The notes beneath the pieces are model-generated. The model did no database searches and was not told the DNA's origin. It was given only the letters and a program-made list of their open reading frames with translations. From Deltaproteobacteria bacterium (lineage in GTDB: Bacteria; Desulfobacterota; Binatia; Binatales; Binataceae), in NCBI GenBank assembly GCA_021780755.1, contig JAJXYF010000022.1:1-64000 (forward strand): a stretch of 64,000 bases of DNA, read 5' to 3'. The position numbers and the translations under genes are program-made. Every line of letters begins with the position of its first letter. Position 1 is the first letter of the stretch. Shown here piece by piece: positions 62,149-64,000 of the stretch.

Positions 62149-63312
62149 ATGGCAGACATTCGGATTGAGGGAAACTGCGACCCGCGCTTCGTGCGCGTCA
62201 AAGCGGCGTTCGCGGAAAACTTCGAGCAGCGCAATGAGTATGGGGCCGCGGTGGCAGTGACGCTCGACGGTACGCTGGTGGTCGATTTGTGGGCGGGGTA
62301 CACAGACAAAGCACGTACCCAGCCGTGGAATCGCGACACGATCGCCAACGTCTTTTCGACCACCAAGGGGATGACGGCGATTTGTGCGCATCGATTGGTT
62401 GACCAGGGCAAACTCGACCTTGACGCGCCGGTGGTGCGCTACTGGCCGGAGTTCGCGCAGGCGGGCAAGGAAAAGATGCCGGTGCGAATGCTGCTGAATC
62501 ATCGGGCGGGGCTGCCGGCGATTCGGCGGAAGCTGAATGACGACGACATGTACAACTGGGACACGATGGCGTCGGCGCTGGCGGCGCAGGAGCCGTGGTG
62601 GGTGCCCGGAACGAAGCACGGCTACCATGCGCTGACGATCGGATTTCTGATTGGCGAAGTGATGCGGCGCATCACGGGCAAGAGCGTCGGCGCGTATTTT
62701 CGCGATGAAATCGCCCGGCCGCTCGGCCTCGATTGTCATATCGGACTAGAGGCGCGGGAGGACGGCCGTTGTGCGACGATGCTGGCATCGCCGCCACCGC
62801 CTCCGGGGCAGGTGAACCTGTTCGAATACGCCCAGCAGCATCCCGAGTCGGTGACCGGATATACCTTCGGCAATCCCGCGACCGCGATGAAGTTAAGCGC
62901 TGTGAATGCGCGCGCGTGGCGCGGCGCGGAGATCCCCGCGGCCAACGGTCACACCAGTGCGCGCGCGTTGTCGCGGCTCTATGGCGCGTTGGCGCGTGGC
63001 GGTGAGATCGACGGAGTGCGCGTTCTGAGCGGCGAGGGGATCGCGCGCTGCCATACCGAAGAGTCCTTCGGCCCGGATGAGGTGCTGCTGATCACGACGC
63101 GATTTACGACCGGCTTCATGCTGACCAAGCCCGACGATCCGTTTGGACCGAATCCGCATTCGTTCGGCCATCCGGGAGCGGGCGGATCGCTCGGGTACGC
63201 GGATCCCGATGCGAAGATCGGATTCGGCTACGTGATGAACAAGATGGGGCCGTACATCGTGGTCGATCCACGCGCGCGTGCATTGATGGACGCGGTGTAC
63301 GCGTCGCTGTAG
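62149..63312 (+). CDS. Serine hydrolase, beta-lactamase class C / EstB-like
   Basis: A 387-residue serine hydrolase. The SxxK catalytic motif is STTKG (Ser about 72), the Tyr motif position is GYHALTIG, and HPGAGGSLGYADP gives the HxG element replacing KTG. A-family esterases of this type (EstB, LACTB-like) hydrolyse esters rather than beta-lactams. AAGGAG lies eight bases before ATG 62149, so the tracked start at 62116 is not used. Full length. Confidence 0.87.
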   Translation: MADIRIEGNCDPRFVRVKAAFAENFEQRNEYGAAVAVTLDGTLVVDLWAGYTDKARTQPWNRDTIANVFSTTKGMTAICAHRLVDQGKLDLDAPVVRYWPEFAQAGKEKMPVRMLLNHRAGLPAIRRKLNDDDMYNWDTMASALAAQEPWWVPGTKHGYHALTIGFLIGEVMRRITGKSVGAYFRDEIARPLGLDCHIGLEAREDGRCATMLASPPPPPGQVNLFEYAQQHPESVTGYTFGNPATAMKLSAVNARAWRGAEIPAANGHTSARALSRLYGALARGGEIDGVRVLSGEGIARCHTEESFGPDEVLLITTRFTTGFMLTKPDDPFGPNPHSFGHPGAGGSLGYADPDAKIGFGYVMNKMGPYIVVDPRARALMDAVYASL

Positions 63313-63408
63313 CAGTTCGCAGGCGCGGCAATATTTGCGCAGGCGGCTGAGATCGCGAATCGAACAACCGATTCCAACCAGCATCGCGACCGGCAGGAAC
63401 AAAGAATA

Positions 63409-63436
63409 CGCCGCGGCTCTCGAAAGAGCCGCGGCG
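63409..63436 (-). terminator. Rho-independent terminator with CGAA loop
   Basis: A 12-bp perfect stem (CGCCGCGGCTCT/AGAGCCGCGGCG) with a CGAA tetraloop. On the minus strand it is followed by TATTCTTTGTT. It lies 64 bases after the stop of the partial secreted gene and fits as its terminator, and may also end the EstB-like gene. Confidence 0.75.
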
Positions 63437-63499
63437 TGGTTAGTCCCCCCACGTTACCGCGACCGCATGCGCCGGTCGCGGCCGAGCTTTCAGCTACGG

Positions 63500-64000
63500 T
63501 TAATGAGCCGAGCTGCCGACCGCGGTGAAGGTCGTAGGCGCGTCAGACGTATTAACGTCAGAGTCGGTCTCGGTAAATGAACCCGTTCCCGCCTGGTCGG
63601 TGAAGCGCCCGGTGCCGCCGGTGATGGAGTAGCTACCGGTGAACGCGGAGCCGTAAACCAGGTTCGGCGCGGTGCCAGCCGGGACCAAGTCACAAAGGCT
63701 GCCCTGCAAATTAAAGGTGATCGTGTTGCTGTTCTGATCGGTCGCGGTGCCAACACCGCTGGCTCCGAAGCAATAGCCGCCGGTGCCATTGGGAGTTCCG
63801 TACAGGTTCAAGTCATTCGAAAAATCGATGCTGATTTCGGTCGTGATCGTGCCTGGGAGGGCCGAGATTCCCTTGAACGCGCCGGTGCCCGTTAAGCACG
63901 CGCAGTAATCGCCCGCCGGGCAATTCAGGTTCGGGTTGTTCGGATCCTGGCAACCGACGCCAGATCTCTCATCGGTCGCGGTGCCGTTGCCGAAACCATT
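63500..64000 (-). CDS. C-terminal part of a secreted low-complexity protein
   Basis: The frame is open to the window edge, so the gene is partial at its 5' end. The reading has Gly/Thr/Asn-rich segments, ERSGVGCQDPNNPNLNC, PAGDYCACLTGTGAFKG and GSYSITGGTGRFTDQAGTGSFTET. The composition and paired cysteines fit an exported, possibly beta-structured protein. The tracked TTG start at 63811 is internal and not real. Confidence 0.65.
   Translation of the reverse strand, partial: NGFGNGTATDERSGVGCQDPNNPNLNCPAGDYCACLTGTGAFKGISALPGTITTEISIDFSNDLNLYGTPNGTGGYCFGASGVGTATDQNSNTITFNLQGSLCDLVPAGTAPNLVYGSAFTGSYSITGGTGRFTDQAGTGSFTETDSDVNTSDAPTTFTAVGSSAH

Noticed and set aside
1-64000. CRISPR array or tRNA/rRNA genes
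   Set aside because: No regularly spaced repeat array and no tRNA T-loop/anticodon pattern or rRNA segment was recognised by reading; an automated search would be needed to exclude small RNAs.

Overview
The window is high-GC bacterial chromosome, densely coding except for a few repeat-rich or debris-filled gaps. No rRNA, tRNA or CRISPR array was recognised. The gene mix is: many short-chain dehydrogenases (SDRs), a Rieske oxygenase, a wax-ester synthase/DGAT, a GST, an SCP-x-like thiolase with a DUF35 partner and MaoC hydratases, an acyl-CoA dehydrogenase, two kinds of fatty-acid desaturase, and an alternative complex III joined to a caa3 oxidase. This suggests a heterotrophic, aerobic, Gram-negative soil-type bacterium of the former Deltaproteobacteria, possibly Binatota-like. 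That placement is inferred from gene content only.

Left part (1-24 kb). An IS630 transposase tail opens the window. Then come an SDR with a secreted PKD-like protein, a membrane fatty-acid desaturase, a P-type ATPase fossil, and a Rieske oxygenase beside an SDR with an altered active site. A secreted beta-carbonic anhydrase pairs with a TPR lipoprotein. These are followed by an SDR, a GNAT, a WS/DGAT, a GST, PanE-like and CoaE enzymes, a hydrolase, a TrmN6-like methyltransferase, Hsp20, the LemA/HtpX-like pair, SmpB, a MetE-like protein translationally coupled to a DedA protein, citrate synthase and an enoyl-CoA hydratase.

Middle part (24-38 kb). A forward operon (alpha/beta hydrolase, thiolase without the usual cysteine nucleophile, DUF35, PHP, two MaoC proteins) looks like a degradative CoA-thioester pathway ending in a retro-aldol or thiolytic step. 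A reverse block holds a glycine-rich surface protein, an acyl-ACP desaturase, RRM and zinc-ribbon proteins, and three uncharacterised proteins. One of these is an HExxH protein with a basic tail. Another is a 149-residue paralogue of a protein at 8.0 kb. AhpD-like, IspG and the dapL-folK-transaldolase operon follow.

Respiratory block (38.8-51.6 kb). actA-actB-actC-actD-actF, coxB (with fused cytochrome c), a coxA-coxC fusion, coxD and ctaG form one forward operon, consistent with a quinol:O2 supercomplex. No separate actE is present. A convergent 12-helix protein lies next to it.

Right part (51.8-64 kb). This holds an internally duplicated membrane protein, DapB, a two-knuckle zinc protein, GpsA, a DUF1054 protein, a secreted kelch protein and an acyl-CoA dehydrogenase. 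A complete IS1595-family element with terminal inverted repeats, an 8-bp target duplication and three passenger ORFs comes next. Debris, an EstB-like serine hydrolase and a truncated secreted protein with a strong terminator close the window.

A dispersed modular repeat family (palindromic core plus small hairpin plus end module) recurs in intergenic spaces, and its end module often sits immediately upstream of a start codon.
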